Shown in pieces: positions 53,220-61,773 of a stretch of DNA of 64,000 bases (position 1 is its first letter; every line of letters starts with the position of its first letter). The stretch comes from an uncultured Lachnospiraceae bacterium (GTDB taxonomy: Bacteria > Bacillota > Clostridia > Lachnospirales > Lachnospiraceae). The DNA is taken from contig CAOKOL010000003.1 in NCBI GenBank assembly GCA_948470335.1, positions 120,238-184,237 on the forward strand, written 5' to 3'. Both the position numbers and the translations under genes were made by a program. Under the pieces are notes generated by a model that worked only from the letters and a program-made list of their open reading frames with translations, was not told the DNA's origin and did no database searches.

Positions 53220-54278
53220 TTATGATTCGCTGGAATAGAAAATCCTGCTGAGACGATACATCTCATCATCCAGGTTCAGGCTGCCCTGTACCGGACGTTT
53301 GTCCCGGATACGGTAGGCGCAGCGTCCTGTCCGTCCCCGTGTCTCGATCATGCGCCGAATGACTTCCGCGGCTTCTTCATCGGAGCATTCTCCTGTAATC
53401 TCGAAGTTGCCTAACTGTACCAGCCGGCCGCCGAAGGTTTCCATAATCTCGTCTTTATCCGTAGTGCCTTCCTGTCCCTCCCAGGCGTCGAAACCGGCCT
53501 CGATAAAACCGGGGATATGGGGGCGGACATTTCCGCAGGAGTGGATAGCGATATACATGCCTTCGTCATGGGCCGCCCGGGTCAGTTTCTGATACTGGGG
53601 TACGAACAGCTCCCGGTAGACTTCCGTGGAGAAGAAAGGAGAGCGCTGGGAACCCATATCGTCATGGAACAGAATCATATCCGCATGATAATAGGTGCTG
53701 GCGATTTTCATCAATTGGATGTACCAGTCGATCATCCTGTCATAAAAAGCCGTCAGTGCTTCCGGTTCCTCCAGAAGATAGCAGAAAGCGTCCTCAAAGC
53801 TGGTCAGGTCGGCGGTCCGCTCAAAAATACCGTTGTAAATTACAAAATATGTAAAACGATCATTGGGCAGCATATGGTACAGTTCTTTGGAATCTTTTTC
53901 CCAGTCCAGTTCCATCAGGTCAGGGAATACCAGTTCTTCTTCCCATCTGGTGATATCGGACAGCCGCCTTGTGCCGGGCCGTACCATGGCGGCTTTTGTC
54001 AGCGGCTCATACTGCCAGTCCACGCCAAACCAGTCAATACCGCCGAAGGCTCTGGCGGAGGCGTCGGGCATCATGTCGGGGCAGAGCAGGTTGGTGTCCC
54101 GGTTCATATTGGGCAGCCACATGGGCTTTTCTCCCCGCATCACGCGGAGCATGTTTTCTCTGGGTGTTATGGGGGTGTTTAATTTCGGCTGCTCGACGCT
54201 GGCCGAGCCGTAGCTGCCGGGGATCTGATAGGATCCGATTCGTTCCAGTTCTTTTTCGGAAAATGTTGGATTGTTCAT
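53220..54278 (-). CDS. URO-D family protein (cobamide methyltransferase-like)
   Basis: 352 residues, paralogue of the gene at 52032 with the same block order: PKLNTPITPRENMLRVMRGE, LFHDDMGSQRSPFFS, and an HxC motif in IAIHSCGNVRPHIPGFIE. GGAG (minus) precedes ATG 54278. The 195 bases between the two URO-D genes show no clear promoter or terminator, so they are probably one transcript. Possible role: methyl transfer or decarboxylation in catabolism of an organic acid (inference). Confidence 0.82.
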   Translation of the reverse strand: MNNPTFSEKELERIGSYQIPGSYGSASVEQPKLNTPITPRENMLRVMRGEKPMWLPNMNRDTNLLCPDMMPDASARAFGGIDWFGVDWQYEPLTKAAMVRPGTRRLSDITRWEEELVFPDLMELDWEKDSKELYHMLPNDRFTYFVIYNGIFERTADLTSFEDAFCYLLEEPEALTAFYDRMIDWYIQLMKIASTYYHADMILFHDDMGSQRSPFFSTEVYRELFVPQYQKLTRAAHDEGMYIAIHSCGNVRPHIPGFIEAGFDAWEGQEGTTDKDEIMETFGGRLVQLGNFEITGECSDEEAAEVIRRMIETRGRTGRCAYRIRDKRPVQGSLNLDDEMYRLSRIFYSSES

Positions 54279-54339
54279 TGCTGTTTCTCCTTTATGGTTG
54301 TTTTGTGATTTCTCTGCCAGGCCTGTAAACCGGGCGGGA

Positions 54340-55707
54340 CTATATGAAGAATACCATTACGGTAATAACCGCCGTGATGCCGCCGCAGATAATCGGAATC
54401 AGGTTCCGTTTTACGCAGGTCAGAATGCTGACATCGGTGGCGGAGGCGATGTACAGGGATGCGCCGGCCACAGGGGTGACGGAGGAACCAAGGGCGCAGC
54501 CGATCAGTCCCAGATGTAAAAGGGGCAGCGCGGGCAGAGCGCCGGCTTCGATAATGGATGTCATAACCGGAATAATCAGGCTTACATTTCCGTTGAATAC
54601 GCCGGTGACGCCGACGACGAAGATGCCCAGCATCGTGGTGACGAATACGGCGACAGCGGTTCCGCCGCCCATGCCGGTCAGTCCGTTGACGATCAGCTTC
54701 ATGCCGCCGATGCCGTTTAAGGCGGAGGCGAACAGGGTGCCGAAGATCAGCAGGATGCCGGGGCCTTTAAAATAATCGCCCATGCCGTCAAATACGACGG
54801 ATACGCCATTGAAGCATTCCTTGAAGTTCCGCTGGCAGATGGTGTGGATGATGACTGCCGCCACCAGACAGAAATAGCAGGCTGCCACAACGCTGATTAC
54901 AATGCTTCCCACTACCAGTTCGCTGAAAATCAGAATGGTGGCCAGAGGCAGCAGGGGCAGAACGGCGTAGAAATAGGGAACGCCGATATCTTTGACCGAC
55001 TGGGATTCCAGCGCCGCATCCGAGGGCCTTGCCTGTTCTTTCTTGTCGAAAAACTTGGAAACCGGAACAAAGACCAGCACGACCACCAGCATGACCACAA
55101 GCATCACCGGTATCTGGCTGGAGACGAACCACTGTGATACGGAGACGTCCTCCAGACCGGCCAGAGAAAGGGCCGTGTAAAGGCTTGCGTCGGAAGGTCC
55201 CCAGCAGGTGAAATAGGAAAGCAGGACTGCGGAGGCCGCCGTGCTCTTGGAGCATCCCACTTTCAGCATCACCGGATACAGGGTGGCGATCATCAGGGCG
55301 GCGACGCTGATGCCGCTGGGAATAACGATTTTGATCAGGTTGCCCACGATTACCACCATGGCCGCCAGCAGGTAAGGCGCTTTGATTTTTTTCAGCGGCG
55401 ACGCTACCATGGTGGCAAACATGTCAGAAGCTTTGATGTGCTGCATATACACGATGTAGCCGTAGATGGACATAATAATCAGCACATTTCCCGCCATGGT
55501 TCCCTGGGCGCTGGAATTGATTTTTTCGAAAATATCGAAAAAGGCGCTTCCGCAGCCATTTTCGCCCATAACAGTGCCCTTTGCGACGGTCAGGCCACCG
55601 TAGGCGATCAGAGACAGGGTCAGAAGGACCACTGACGTTTTGTACTTTTTTACGATACTGAAAATAAGCAGGCCCAGAAGGACCGCCGTTGCCAAGATTT
55701 GAAGCAT
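54340..55707 (-). CDS. DcuC-family anaerobic C4-dicarboxylate carrier
   Basis: 455 residues, about 12 membrane helices. Family segments: IPSGISVAALMIATLYPVML, CWGPSDASLYTA, GVTGVFNGNVSLIIPVMTSI and GSSVTPVAGASLYIASATDV. DcuC-type carriers exchange or export dicarboxylates such as succinate and fumarate. ATG 55707 has AGGAGG (minus) at about 55715-55720, supplied by the dispersed repeat. First gene of the unit dcuC-URO-D-URO-D. Confidence 0.88.
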   Translation of the reverse strand: MLQILATAVLLGLLIFSIVKKYKTSVVLLTLSLIAYGGLTVAKGTVMGENGCGSAFFDIFEKINSSAQGTMAGNVLIIMSIYGYIVYMQHIKASDMFATMVASPLKKIKAPYLLAAMVVIVGNLIKIVIPSGISVAALMIATLYPVMLKVGCSKSTAASAVLLSYFTCWGPSDASLYTALSLAGLEDVSVSQWFVSSQIPVMLVVMLVVVLVFVPVSKFFDKKEQARPSDAALESQSVKDIGVPYFYAVLPLLPLATILIFSELVVGSIVISVVAACYFCLVAAVIIHTICQRNFKECFNGVSVVFDGMGDYFKGPGILLIFGTLFASALNGIGGMKLIVNGLTGMGGGTAVAVFVTTMLGIFVVGVTGVFNGNVSLIIPVMTSIIEAGALPALPLLHLGLIGCALGSSVTPVAGASLYIASATDVSILTCVKRNLIPIICGGITAVITVMVFFI

Positions 55708-55715
55708 TTCATTTC

Positions 55716-55950
55716 CTCCTAATTTAGTTCCGCAGCTCCCCTCCCAAGCCCCTTTAAACTGGGAGAATTTCCAGCCACTAAAGTGTCTGTAAATCCTCCC
55801 GGGGCTTGTCCGGTCCGCTGCTGTTTTCATAGACCACTTGACATTTAGTTCCGCTACAGTCCTCCTGAGCCCCCTGTATCTGGAAGAATTTCCGGCTGCT
55901 GAAGCATCCGAAAATCTTTCCGGGGCTCATGCGGACTTCCGCTGTTTTGG
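55716..55950 (-). repeat. Dispersed repeat, copies E1 and E2 in tandem (dcuC leader)
   Basis: Read on the minus strand. E1 (about 55844-55948) starts AAAACAGCGGAAGTCCG and ends GGACTGTAGCGGAACTAAAT. The linker GTCAAGTGGTCTATGAAAAC follows, then E2 (about 55716-55829), ending GCGGAACTAAATTAGGAGG. Each has a hairpin: E1 pairs GCCCCGGAA with TTCC...GGGGGC, E2 pairs GCCCCGGGAG with CTCCC...GGGGC. The 427-base gap 55708-56134 otherwise holds only two promoters. Confidence 0.8.
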
Positions 55951-55968
55951 ATGATTCTTGTTAAAGAT

Positions 55969-55997
55969 ATCATACTAGAATTTCCCCTTTTTTTCTA
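55969..55997 (-). promoter_or_regulatory. Candidate promoter for dcuC
   Basis: Minus strand: TAGAAA (55997-55992), 17 bases, TATGAT (55974-55969). It would give a leader of about 255 bases holding both repeat copies. Confidence 0.45.
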
Positions 55998-56059
55998 TTC
56001 TACCCGCTGTTCAAAGTGCGCTGCGGTTTTTTGGGCAGACGGACCAGAACGGAACAAAA

Positions 56060-56088
56060 TTGAAAAATCCGTCAAAGTGTGGTAGAAT
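56060..56088 (+). promoter_or_regulatory. Sigma-A promoter for the PucR/CdaR-type gene
   Basis: TTGAAA (56060-56065), 17 bases, TAGAAT (56083-56088), 47 bases before the start codon. Confidence 0.65.
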
Positions 56089-56134
56089 GATTGCGTTTTG
56101 AACGGAAAGCGGCGGAATTTTGGAAGGAGAGGGC

Positions 56135-57679
56135 ATGATGAAAAAAACGGCGCTGTTTTTAAACATGCAGATTTTATCGGATTATCTGGACGACCGGTTC
56201 TCGGATTATCTGTTTTACCGGAATAAGGACCCTATGAAGCTGGAGGATGTCCGTCTGTTTCAGGGGCAGCAGGAGATTTATGAACAGTATGTATATGTCG
56301 TGACGCCGGAGTATCTGGAACAGATTATGGATACAAGCTGCTGTATGATTCTGGTGGGAAAGACGGATATTCCCATTCATTCCATCCATCCGCAGAGTTC
56401 TGTCATCTATATTTCCAGAGAGGAGAGCCCTTTTCATATTCTGGAGTTGGTTCAGGATGTATTTTCCAGGTTCCGCAGATGGACCGGTCAGTTGAATCAG
56501 TTGCTGGTCAATCATGCCACTCTCTATGATTACTGCGCCGTTTCCGATGAGATTTTTCAGAATCCCATGTATATTCTGGATGCCAGCAATAATGCGCTGG
56601 TGCGCACCTCTTATGTATCGGGTATGATGCGGATGTCGGTGGACCCGGATACCGGCAGGCTGCTTCTGTCGGCTGAGCGGCGGAATCTCCATTCCCATAC
56701 GAGAGAATTTCTGGAAACTTATAGTACGAGAAAAGCCCATTACTGGACGCCGGAATGGAACAAGCACCGGGATATTTACATCAACATCTTTGACGACGAA
56801 CAGCGCTATCAGGGGAGAATCCTGATTAATGAGCTGCAGTCTTCCATAAAGCCCAGCCAGTTAAAACTTTTGGAATATTTTTCTATATATATTTCAGAAG
56901 CCTTCCGTTTTCTGAGAAAAGAGGATAATAAGGCAGAAAATCCTTTTGTGGTGCTTTTGTCCCACATTTTATTCCGGCGGCTGGACGCCCATTCCGATAC
57001 CTGGGAGCAGCTGGAGCAAAAAGGATGGCATCAGGAAGGGCGTTATCTGACGGCTTCCGCGCCTCTGGCACCTCTCGATTCCAGCTATACCCGAAGCATT
57101 TGTCTGAGCATTATGGAAAATATCAATGACAGCGTGGCTTTTTTCGAAAATGAAAGGCTGTATGTGGTCTGCCATCTGCCGGAGACGGTATTGGATCCGG
57201 TGCCTTATTACAGGCTTCTTCATGAGATCGGGCTGAAAAACAGCATTCATTTTGGCGCCAGCGATCTGTTCTACAATCTGATCCGGCTGCCGGAATACGA
57301 AAAGCAGGCTTATTATGGGCGAAAATATGGGATGGAGCAGGAGCCGGACCGTTACTGTCATCCCTTTTCCCGTATTGCCCTCAGCTATATGCTGACCCAT
57401 GCCACCGGCAGCCTGCCGATGAATGTGGTCTGTTCCTCGGCTCTGCGCACATTAAAAAAGATCGACCGGGAAAAGAATACGGATTATTATCATACGCTGG
57501 AAACGTATATAAAAGCGGACTGTCAGCCGGTGCTGGCGGCCAAGGCGCTGTTTCTGCACAGAGGAACGCTGACTTACCGGCTGAAAAAAATCCAGGCCTT
57601 TACAAGCCTGGATCTGGAGGATTCCGATACCATATTTTATCTGAATCTGTCCCTTCGCATTTACGAATTATTTCGATAA
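56135..57679 (+). CDS. PucR/CdaR-type transcriptional regulator
   Basis: 514 residues. The C-terminus (about 445-514) carries the PucR-type helix-turn-helix: TLETYIKADCQPVLAAKALF followed by HRGTLTYRLKKIQAFTSLDL. The long N-terminal part looks like ligand-sensing PAS/GAF-like sequence (YILDASNNALVRTSYVSG). The family activates catabolic genes for sugar acids, purines or organic acids. It is divergent from dcuC-URO-D-URO-D and convergent with an SLC13-type carrier, so it probably controls one or both. The start is ATG 56135 after AAGGAGAGG; ATG 56138 is also possible. Confidence 0.87.
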   Translation: MMKKTALFLNMQILSDYLDDRFSDYLFYRNKDPMKLEDVRLFQGQQEIYEQYVYVVTPEYLEQIMDTSCCMILVGKTDIPIHSIHPQSSVIYISREESPFHILELVQDVFSRFRRWTGQLNQLLVNHATLYDYCAVSDEIFQNPMYILDASNNALVRTSYVSGMMRMSVDPDTGRLLLSAERRNLHSHTREFLETYSTRKAHYWTPEWNKHRDIYINIFDDEQRYQGRILINELQSSIKPSQLKLLEYFSIYISEAFRFLRKEDNKAENPFVVLLSHILFRRLDAHSDTWEQLEQKGWHQEGRYLTASAPLAPLDSSYTRSICLSIMENINDSVAFFENERLYVVCHLPETVLDPVPYYRLLHEIGLKNSIHFGASDLFYNLIRLPEYEKQAYYGRKYGMEQEPDRYCHPFSRIALSYMLTHATGSLPMNVVCSSALRTLKKIDREKNTDYYHTLETYIKADCQPVLAAKALFLHRGTLTYRLKKIQAFTSLDLEDSDTIFYLNLSLRIYELFR

Positions 57680-57686
57680 GATGATT

Positions 57687-59063
57687 TTACAGCGGCCAGA
57701 GCAGCGGAATTCCGATTACACAGCCTGCCAGACCGATGCATACCAGGGGCAGACCCTGAATCATCCAGTCGCGGAACCGGATATTCCCTTCTTCGGCCAG
57801 CATGGGATAAGTAGGCGCGGCGATCGGCAGGACGAAGCTGCTGCTGGCGGCGACCATGGCGGTGATCATAATCGGTTTTAGATGAACGTGAAGGGTAGAA
57901 GAAAGCATCAGCACAAAGGGCAGAACGACGCCGAAGGTTCCGGTGTTATTTAAAAACTGCGTGATTGTGACAACGATAAGAAATACGATTCCGATCAGAA
58001 GCCGGTCCGGCACGCCGTTTCCAAACAAAATCGCCGCCTGTTCCGACAGAAGCATATCCAGTCCCGCGCTGGTAATTCCTTTTCCAAGAGCCTGAATGCC
58101 CATGATAAACATCAGAATATCCCACCGGATGGACTGCGCCATTTCTTCCGCGGTCAGAATTTTCGCCCCGCCGATCAGCAGGAGCACCAGAGCGCCTGCC
58201 ACACTGGAAGAAATCCAGGTGTTTCCGTCCAGTACAATCAGAATCAGAAAGAGGAAAAAACTGCAGACGGTAATCAGTTGATTTCGGCGGTTTTTCGGGT
58301 CGGGGGATTCGTGTTTGTATTCGTTTCCGTTTTGGATACTGTGTTTCGTTCCGTTTTTATATTTGATTTTGTCTCCGAATCCGAAATCGCTTTTATTTTC
58401 GCTTCTTTTTCCGGTTTCCGATTCTCCGGTAAAGTCCTGGTCTTTACAGTCCGGAAGAAAGCGGCTGCCAATCAGGCAAAAATAGAGAATCATCGCTATT
58501 CCGACAGGCAGAGCAATCAGAGAAATCTCGAACACCCCCATGGCGCCGCCGGGCACCGCGTCTTCGTAAGCGGCTTTCCCTACCATGTTTAACGGCGTCC
58601 CTACCAGTGTCATCATGCCGCCGATGGTGGCGGAGTAGCCGATGGCCATCATAACTTTTGCGCGGCTGACCTGCAGACTTGTGCCCAGAGCCAGTACCAG
58701 GGAAAGCATGGCAACCTGTACGCCGAGGCTGGACATAAATGCGGACATGGCGGCGGTAACAAGACAGAGAAGCAGCAGGATCATGGCTTCGTTTCGGATA
58801 TGTTCCAGCTTTTTTCCGATGCCGTCGCTTAACTTTCCTGCCAGTCCCACTTTGAAAAATGCTTCGCTGATCACAAAAGCACCCACAAACACGAACATGG
58901 ATTTATCCGCAAGCCCCGCAAAAGCGTCCTTGGCTGACAAAATGCCGGAAGCGGACAGAAGGCATGGAATCAGCAGGCCGATCCAGCCAAGAGACGCTTT
59001 TTTTGTAAGCAGCAGCAGGACAGTCAGCAGAAGGACTGCCGTTACGAGTGCTCCGTTCCACAT
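57687..59063 (-). CDS. SLC13/DASS-family anion carrier
   Basis: 458 residues, polytopic. Characteristic inner pieces: GYSATIGGMMTLVGTPLNMVG (SNT-like motif), MGIQALGKGITSAG and TITQFLNNTGTFGVVLPF. The family takes up di- and tricarboxylates or sulfate. An unusual hydrophilic loop (about residues 205-261), rich in Lys, Asn, Ser and Gly, divides the two halves; its DNA is low-complexity (GAAT/AACG-like periodicity around 58290-58430). It ends eight bases from the convergent regulator gene. Confidence 0.87.
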   Translation of the reverse strand: MWNGALVTAVLLLTVLLLLTKKASLGWIGLLIPCLLSASGILSAKDAFAGLADKSMFVFVGAFVISEAFFKVGLAGKLSDGIGKKLEHIRNEAMILLLLCLVTAAMSAFMSSLGVQVAMLSLVLALGTSLQVSRAKVMMAIGYSATIGGMMTLVGTPLNMVGKAAYEDAVPGGAMGVFEISLIALPVGIAMILYFCLIGSRFLPDCKDQDFTGESETGKRSENKSDFGFGDKIKYKNGTKHSIQNGNEYKHESPDPKNRRNQLITVCSFFLFLILIVLDGNTWISSSVAGALVLLLIGGAKILTAEEMAQSIRWDILMFIMGIQALGKGITSAGLDMLLSEQAAILFGNGVPDRLLIGIVFLIVVTITQFLNNTGTFGVVLPFVLMLSSTLHVHLKPIMITAMVAASSSFVLPIAAPTYPMLAEEGNIRFRDWMIQGLPLVCIGLAGCVIGIPLLWPL

Positions 59064-59132
59064 ATGGATATCCCCCCTTTTTTATTTCCGCGGGCAGCAA
59101 GCCGGACGGACAGGTTTTTATGATGTCACATC

Positions 59133-59161
59133 AGTATAACATTCCTTTTATTTTTTGCCTA
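59133..59161 (-). promoter_or_regulatory. Promoter for the SLC13-type gene
   Basis: Minus strand: TAGGCA (59161-59156), 17 bases, TATACT (59138-59133), about 70 bases before the start at 59063. Confidence 0.55.
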
Positions 59162-59269
59162 TTCAGCCGGAATTATAAAAATGGAAGGGAATTTTTCCGC
59201 ATGTGGATGAAATTTTTTGTATCCTGATGAAATGAATAAATGAATCCTGCTTCGCGGGATCGTGCCGCG

Positions 59270-59298
59270 GCGGAACGAAAGGGCCTGAAAACAGGCCC
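59270..59298 (-). terminator. Probable terminator after cbiK
   Basis: Minus strand: GGGCCTG-TTTT-CAGGCCC then TTTCGTTCC. The rest of 59064-59368 holds the SLC13 promoter and no other recognisable feature. Confidence 0.6.
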
Positions 59299-59368
59299 CG
59301 TAATGTCAGCGGTGAAAAATGATCTGTAAAAAAATATCCGTATATTTTTGTGTTTTAGTTTTCAGTTT

Positions 59369-60163
59369 TTAGTTCTTCATGGCAGCCTGCACATGTTTTA
59401 AATAAAGCTGCCGGATGCCCTCGTATTCGCCCAGCCCTTTCAGGTGACATTCCACCGGAAAGCCGGCCTGTTCAAACTGATACCGCCAGGAATCCGGATC
59501 GTCGCCGGCCATGTCGTTCATGGCATGGTCGCCGGCCACGACCATAAAAGGAGCCAGGTGGACTTTTCTGGGCTGATATGCCTTTACCTGCTTCATCAGG
59601 GATTCCATGCTGGGATAGGCTTCCACGGTGCCGAGGAAAATATTTTTGTGTCCCATATCTTTAAAAGTGTAGTCCAGGGCCGCGTATACCGAATTTGCGT
59701 AGTGGGTGGTGCCGTGTCCCATGAAAACCAGTACTTCGTCGTCGGGAAGATCATGGAAATCCGTCAGCAGCGCATGGATGGAGTCCACATTGTCCTGGGT
59801 GGTGGTCAGCAGCGGATCTCCGAACCGGATGGAATCCATCTGACTCTGGTAAGCCAGCACGTCCTCTTTCATCAGGTCATTTTCGATGCCGTTGATGATA
59901 TGGGTGGGCTGTACGACCACTTCCTTGATTCCGTCGATTACCATCTGTGCCATGGCCTCGGTGACGGTGGGGATTTTTATGCCGTCCCGTTTCAGGATTT
60001 TTCTGATAATCATCTTGCTGGTCCAGGCCCGGTACAGTTTATAGTCCGGGTAGGCTCTGCGGATGCTGTCCTCGATCACGTCAATGGTTTTCTCTCTTGT
60101 CTCGTTTACGCTGGTTCCAAAACTTACGGCCAGTATGGCCTTCTTACATGTCCCGTCTGTCAT
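59369..60163 (-). CDS. cbiK: Sirohydrochlorin cobaltochelatase
   Basis: 264 residues, class II chelatase of the anaerobic (early-cobalt) cobalamin pathway. Opening AILAVSFGTSVNETREKTID; metal-ligand histidines in VFMGHGTTHYANSVY and in PFMVVAGDHAMNDMAGD; QPTHIINGIEND. The start is ATG 60163 with GGGAGG (minus, about 60172-60177); the frame stays open upstream into the riboswitch terminator. Expression is controlled by the cobalamin riboswitch just upstream. The rest of the cobalamin pathway is not in the window. Confidence 0.95.
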   Translation of the reverse strand: MTDGTCKKAILAVSFGTSVNETREKTIDVIEDSIRRAYPDYKLYRAWTSKMIIRKILKRDGIKIPTVTEAMAQMVIDGIKEVVVQPTHIINGIENDLMKEDVLAYQSQMDSIRFGDPLLTTTQDNVDSIHALLTDFHDLPDDEVLVFMGHGTTHYANSVYAALDYTFKDMGHKNIFLGTVEAYPSMESLMKQVKAYQPRKVHLAPFMVVAGDHAMNDMAGDDPDSWRYQFEQAGFPVECHLKGLGEYEGIRQLYLKHVQAAMKN

Positions 60164-60243
60164 GGCGGTTCCTCCCGTATGTAGTAATATAATGACCCGG
60201 CCGGCGAAGCGAGGACGCGCGAACGCAAAGGAAATGCGCCGGT

Positions 60244-60279
60244 TAAAAACGAAAAAAGTCCATCCGTAGAGCGGATGAA
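60244..60279 (-). terminator. Riboswitch-controlled terminator before cbiK
   Basis: Minus strand: CATCCG-CTCTA-CGGATG (60277-60261), extended by one G-U and one A-T pair, then CTTTTTTCGTTTTT. Acts as the expression platform of the cobalamin riboswitch. Confidence 0.85.
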
Positions 60280-60299
60280 CCAAATGAGAACAATACGTT

Positions 60300-60462
60300 C
60301 TCCTTTACACGTCGTCATCCTTCGTAACTAGGTGCAGTACCATTTCGAACTGGCGGGTATTCTGACTGAAAGCCGGTTTTCCGGCTTTTCACAGTGGCGT
60401 GACCGTTCGGGATTTGCACCCGATTCCCACCGCGGCAGTTCTGTTCAGTTGGTGTTCGTGAT
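60300..60462 (-). promoter_or_regulatory. Cobalamin riboswitch
   Basis: On the minus strand the aptamer core reads GGGAATCGGGTGCAAATCCC, then GGTCACGCCACTGTGAA, a GC hairpin (AGCCGG/CCGGCT), and CAGTCAGAATACCCGCC, matching the conserved cobalamin (B12-box) consensus. The order is promoter, aptamer, terminator, cbiK, so bound cobalamin should switch cbiK off by termination. Confidence 0.95.
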
Positions 60463-60463
60463 A

Positions 60464-60492
60464 AGTGTATCACGCATTGGGCGGATTGTCAA
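60464..60492 (-). promoter_or_regulatory. Consensus sigma-A promoter of the cbiK transcript
   Basis: Minus strand: perfect TTGACA (60492-60487), 17 bases, TACACT (60469-60464), placing the start point at the 5' edge of the aptamer. Confidence 0.85.
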
Positions 60493-60767
60493 ATACAGTA
60501 ATGGTTATTTAAAGATTGATTTTATGCGGAGATTTATGATTCCCAAGGGACAGGAGGCGTTGTTTGGCAAGACTGGTGTTATGACAGAGCATACAGGTTT
60601 GATGCAGGAACTGGAAGCAATGCGTCCAAAGAAAGTATAGCAGAGTATGGGGCACCTGAACAGTAACCCCGTATCAGAAAAAATAAAAGTTGATTGACAG
60701 AATATTGCTTACAAGATACAATATTAACATATATTATAAAAAAATCATATTTTTCAACAGAATTTTT
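60493..60767. other. Intergenic AT-rich stretch with a short unassigned coding-like fragment
   Basis: Between the cbiK promoter and the NUDIX gene. A plus-strand reading at 60523-60640 gives MRRFMIPKGQEALFGKTGVM and ends at a TAG, without a ribosome binding site. It resembles the end of a decayed gene but I cannot name it. Base composition turns AT-rich here and stays so to about 62.8 kb. Confidence 0.3.
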
Positions 60768-60782
60768 ATGGAGATAATTGAA

Positions 60783-61214
60783 ATGCACAAAATATTTGGA
60801 ATAAATGAAGGGGGTGAATATGTACATAGAAAGGGAGCGTACTTAATCCCTGTAAAAGATGACCGTATTGGAATTGTGCGAACACCGAAAGGGTATTTTC
60901 TGCTGGGCGGCGGAATTGATAACGGGGAAACGGATACATTGTGCATTATGCGGGAATGTATGGAGGAAATAGGGTATTCCGTTTTGATTAAGAAGAAAAT
61001 ATGCTCAGCGGAAAGCTATGTAAAACATCCCGTGATAGGTTATTTTCATCCGATCCAAACGTACTACTTGGGAGAACTGGTCGAACAAAAACAGGCTCCG
61101 ATGGAATCTGACCATAAACTTATATGGATGGATTATGACAGCATCAGGGGCAGGATGTTTCTGGAAATGCAGAATTGGGCTTTGGAGCAGAGCTGGAACA
61201 GTGCAGGAGATTAA
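60783..61214 (+). CDS. NUDIX hydrolase
   Basis: 143 residues. The Nudix box is complete: GGIDNGE-x7-RECMEEIGY (GX5EX7REUXEEXGU). The opening MHKIFGINEGGEYVHRKGAY matches the typical first strand of small NUDIX proteins. The start is ATG 60783, nine bases after GGAG; an in-frame ATG at 60768 is the alternative. Substrate (nucleotide sugar, oxidised dNTP or other) cannot be told. AT-rich composition unlike the core genes suggests acquisition. Confidence 0.9.
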   Translation: MHKIFGINEGGEYVHRKGAYLIPVKDDRIGIVRTPKGYFLLGGGIDNGETDTLCIMRECMEEIGYSVLIKKKICSAESYVKHPVIGYFHPIQTYYLGELVEQKQAPMESDHKLIWMDYDSIRGRMFLEMQNWALEQSWNSAGD

Positions 61215-61222
61215 GTTTTATG

Positions 61223-61248
61223 CGGTAGTGTTAAGTGGCTTATGAAAA
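61223..61248 (+). repeat. Dispersed repeat, copy F (linker fragment only)
   Basis: CGGTAGTGTTAAGTGGCTTA then TGAAAA: like GGTAGTGTCAAGTGG.CTATGAAAA of copy D and the dcuC linker with few changes. No hairpin core follows. Confidence 0.5.
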
Positions 61249-61426
61249 TATGAGAGATCAAATCGCAGTTAAATTTACACTTTTGGAAAATAAAAAAGAG
61301 AAGTAATTGTTTTTTGCGGTCCCGTTTGCGGACTATAAATATCGTATGCTTGCTCTGTTGCATAAGCTGTGTCCGCAATTATGGGAGAGGGTTTTCGTAT
61401 AATATTTGTTAATTTTCATATTCCTC

Positions 61427-61455
61427 TTGTATTATTACTGAAAAACGAATATACT
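61427..61455 (+). promoter_or_regulatory. Sigma-A promoter of the toxin-antitoxin operon
   Basis: TTGTAT (61427-61432), 17 bases, TATACT (61450-61455), 57 bases before the antitoxin start. Confidence 0.8.
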
Positions 61456-61494
61456 AAAAGTAAGAAAATAAGATTTTCCTACTTTTGTACAAAA
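61456..61494. promoter_or_regulatory. Double palindrome, probable antitoxin operator
   Basis: Arms AAAAGTAAGAAAAT (61456-61469) and ATTTTCCTACTTTT (61473-61486) pair with one mismatch. The perfect palindrome TTTTGTACAAAA (61483-61494) overlaps the right arm. Placed just after the -10 box, suited to autorepression. Confidence 0.7.
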
Positions 61495-61512
61495 TGTAAA
61501 GGAGACGACACT

Positions 61513-61773
61513 ATGTTAGCTGAATTACGCCCCAAAGCCCAGATTACCATTCCAAAAGAAATCATTGTTAAGCTCGGCCTGTCAGAAGGTGACAAGCTGG
61601 ATATCTTCGAGAAAGACGGTTCGATCTGCATCATGCCGGTGGCTGTCTACCCTAAAAAATACCTGAATGAGCTTCGGGAAGAAATCAGCGATGTAAAGGC
61701 GAAGCTTGCATCTGGAGAACAACCTGTTTTCGATAGTGTGGACGCTCTGTTTGACAAGCTGGAGTCAGAATGA
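61513..61773 (+). CDS. AbrB/MazE-type antitoxin
   Basis: 86 residues. The N-terminal swapped-hairpin AbrB fold reads LRPKAQITIPKEIIVKLGLS followed by EGDKLDIFEKDGSI. The C-terminal half (SDVKAKLASGEQPVFDSVDA) would wrap the toxin. GGAG at 61499-61503 precedes ATG 61513; longer upstream frames have no ribosome binding site. It overlaps the toxin start (ATGA). Confidence 0.9.
   Translation: MLAELRPKAQITIPKEIIVKLGLSEGDKLDIFEKDGSICIMPVAVYPKKYLNELREEISDVKAKLASGEQPVFDSVDALFDKLESE

Noticed and set aside
60332..60640. Coding frame across the cbiK leader on the plus strand
   Set aside because: The region is the cobalamin riboswitch on the other strand.
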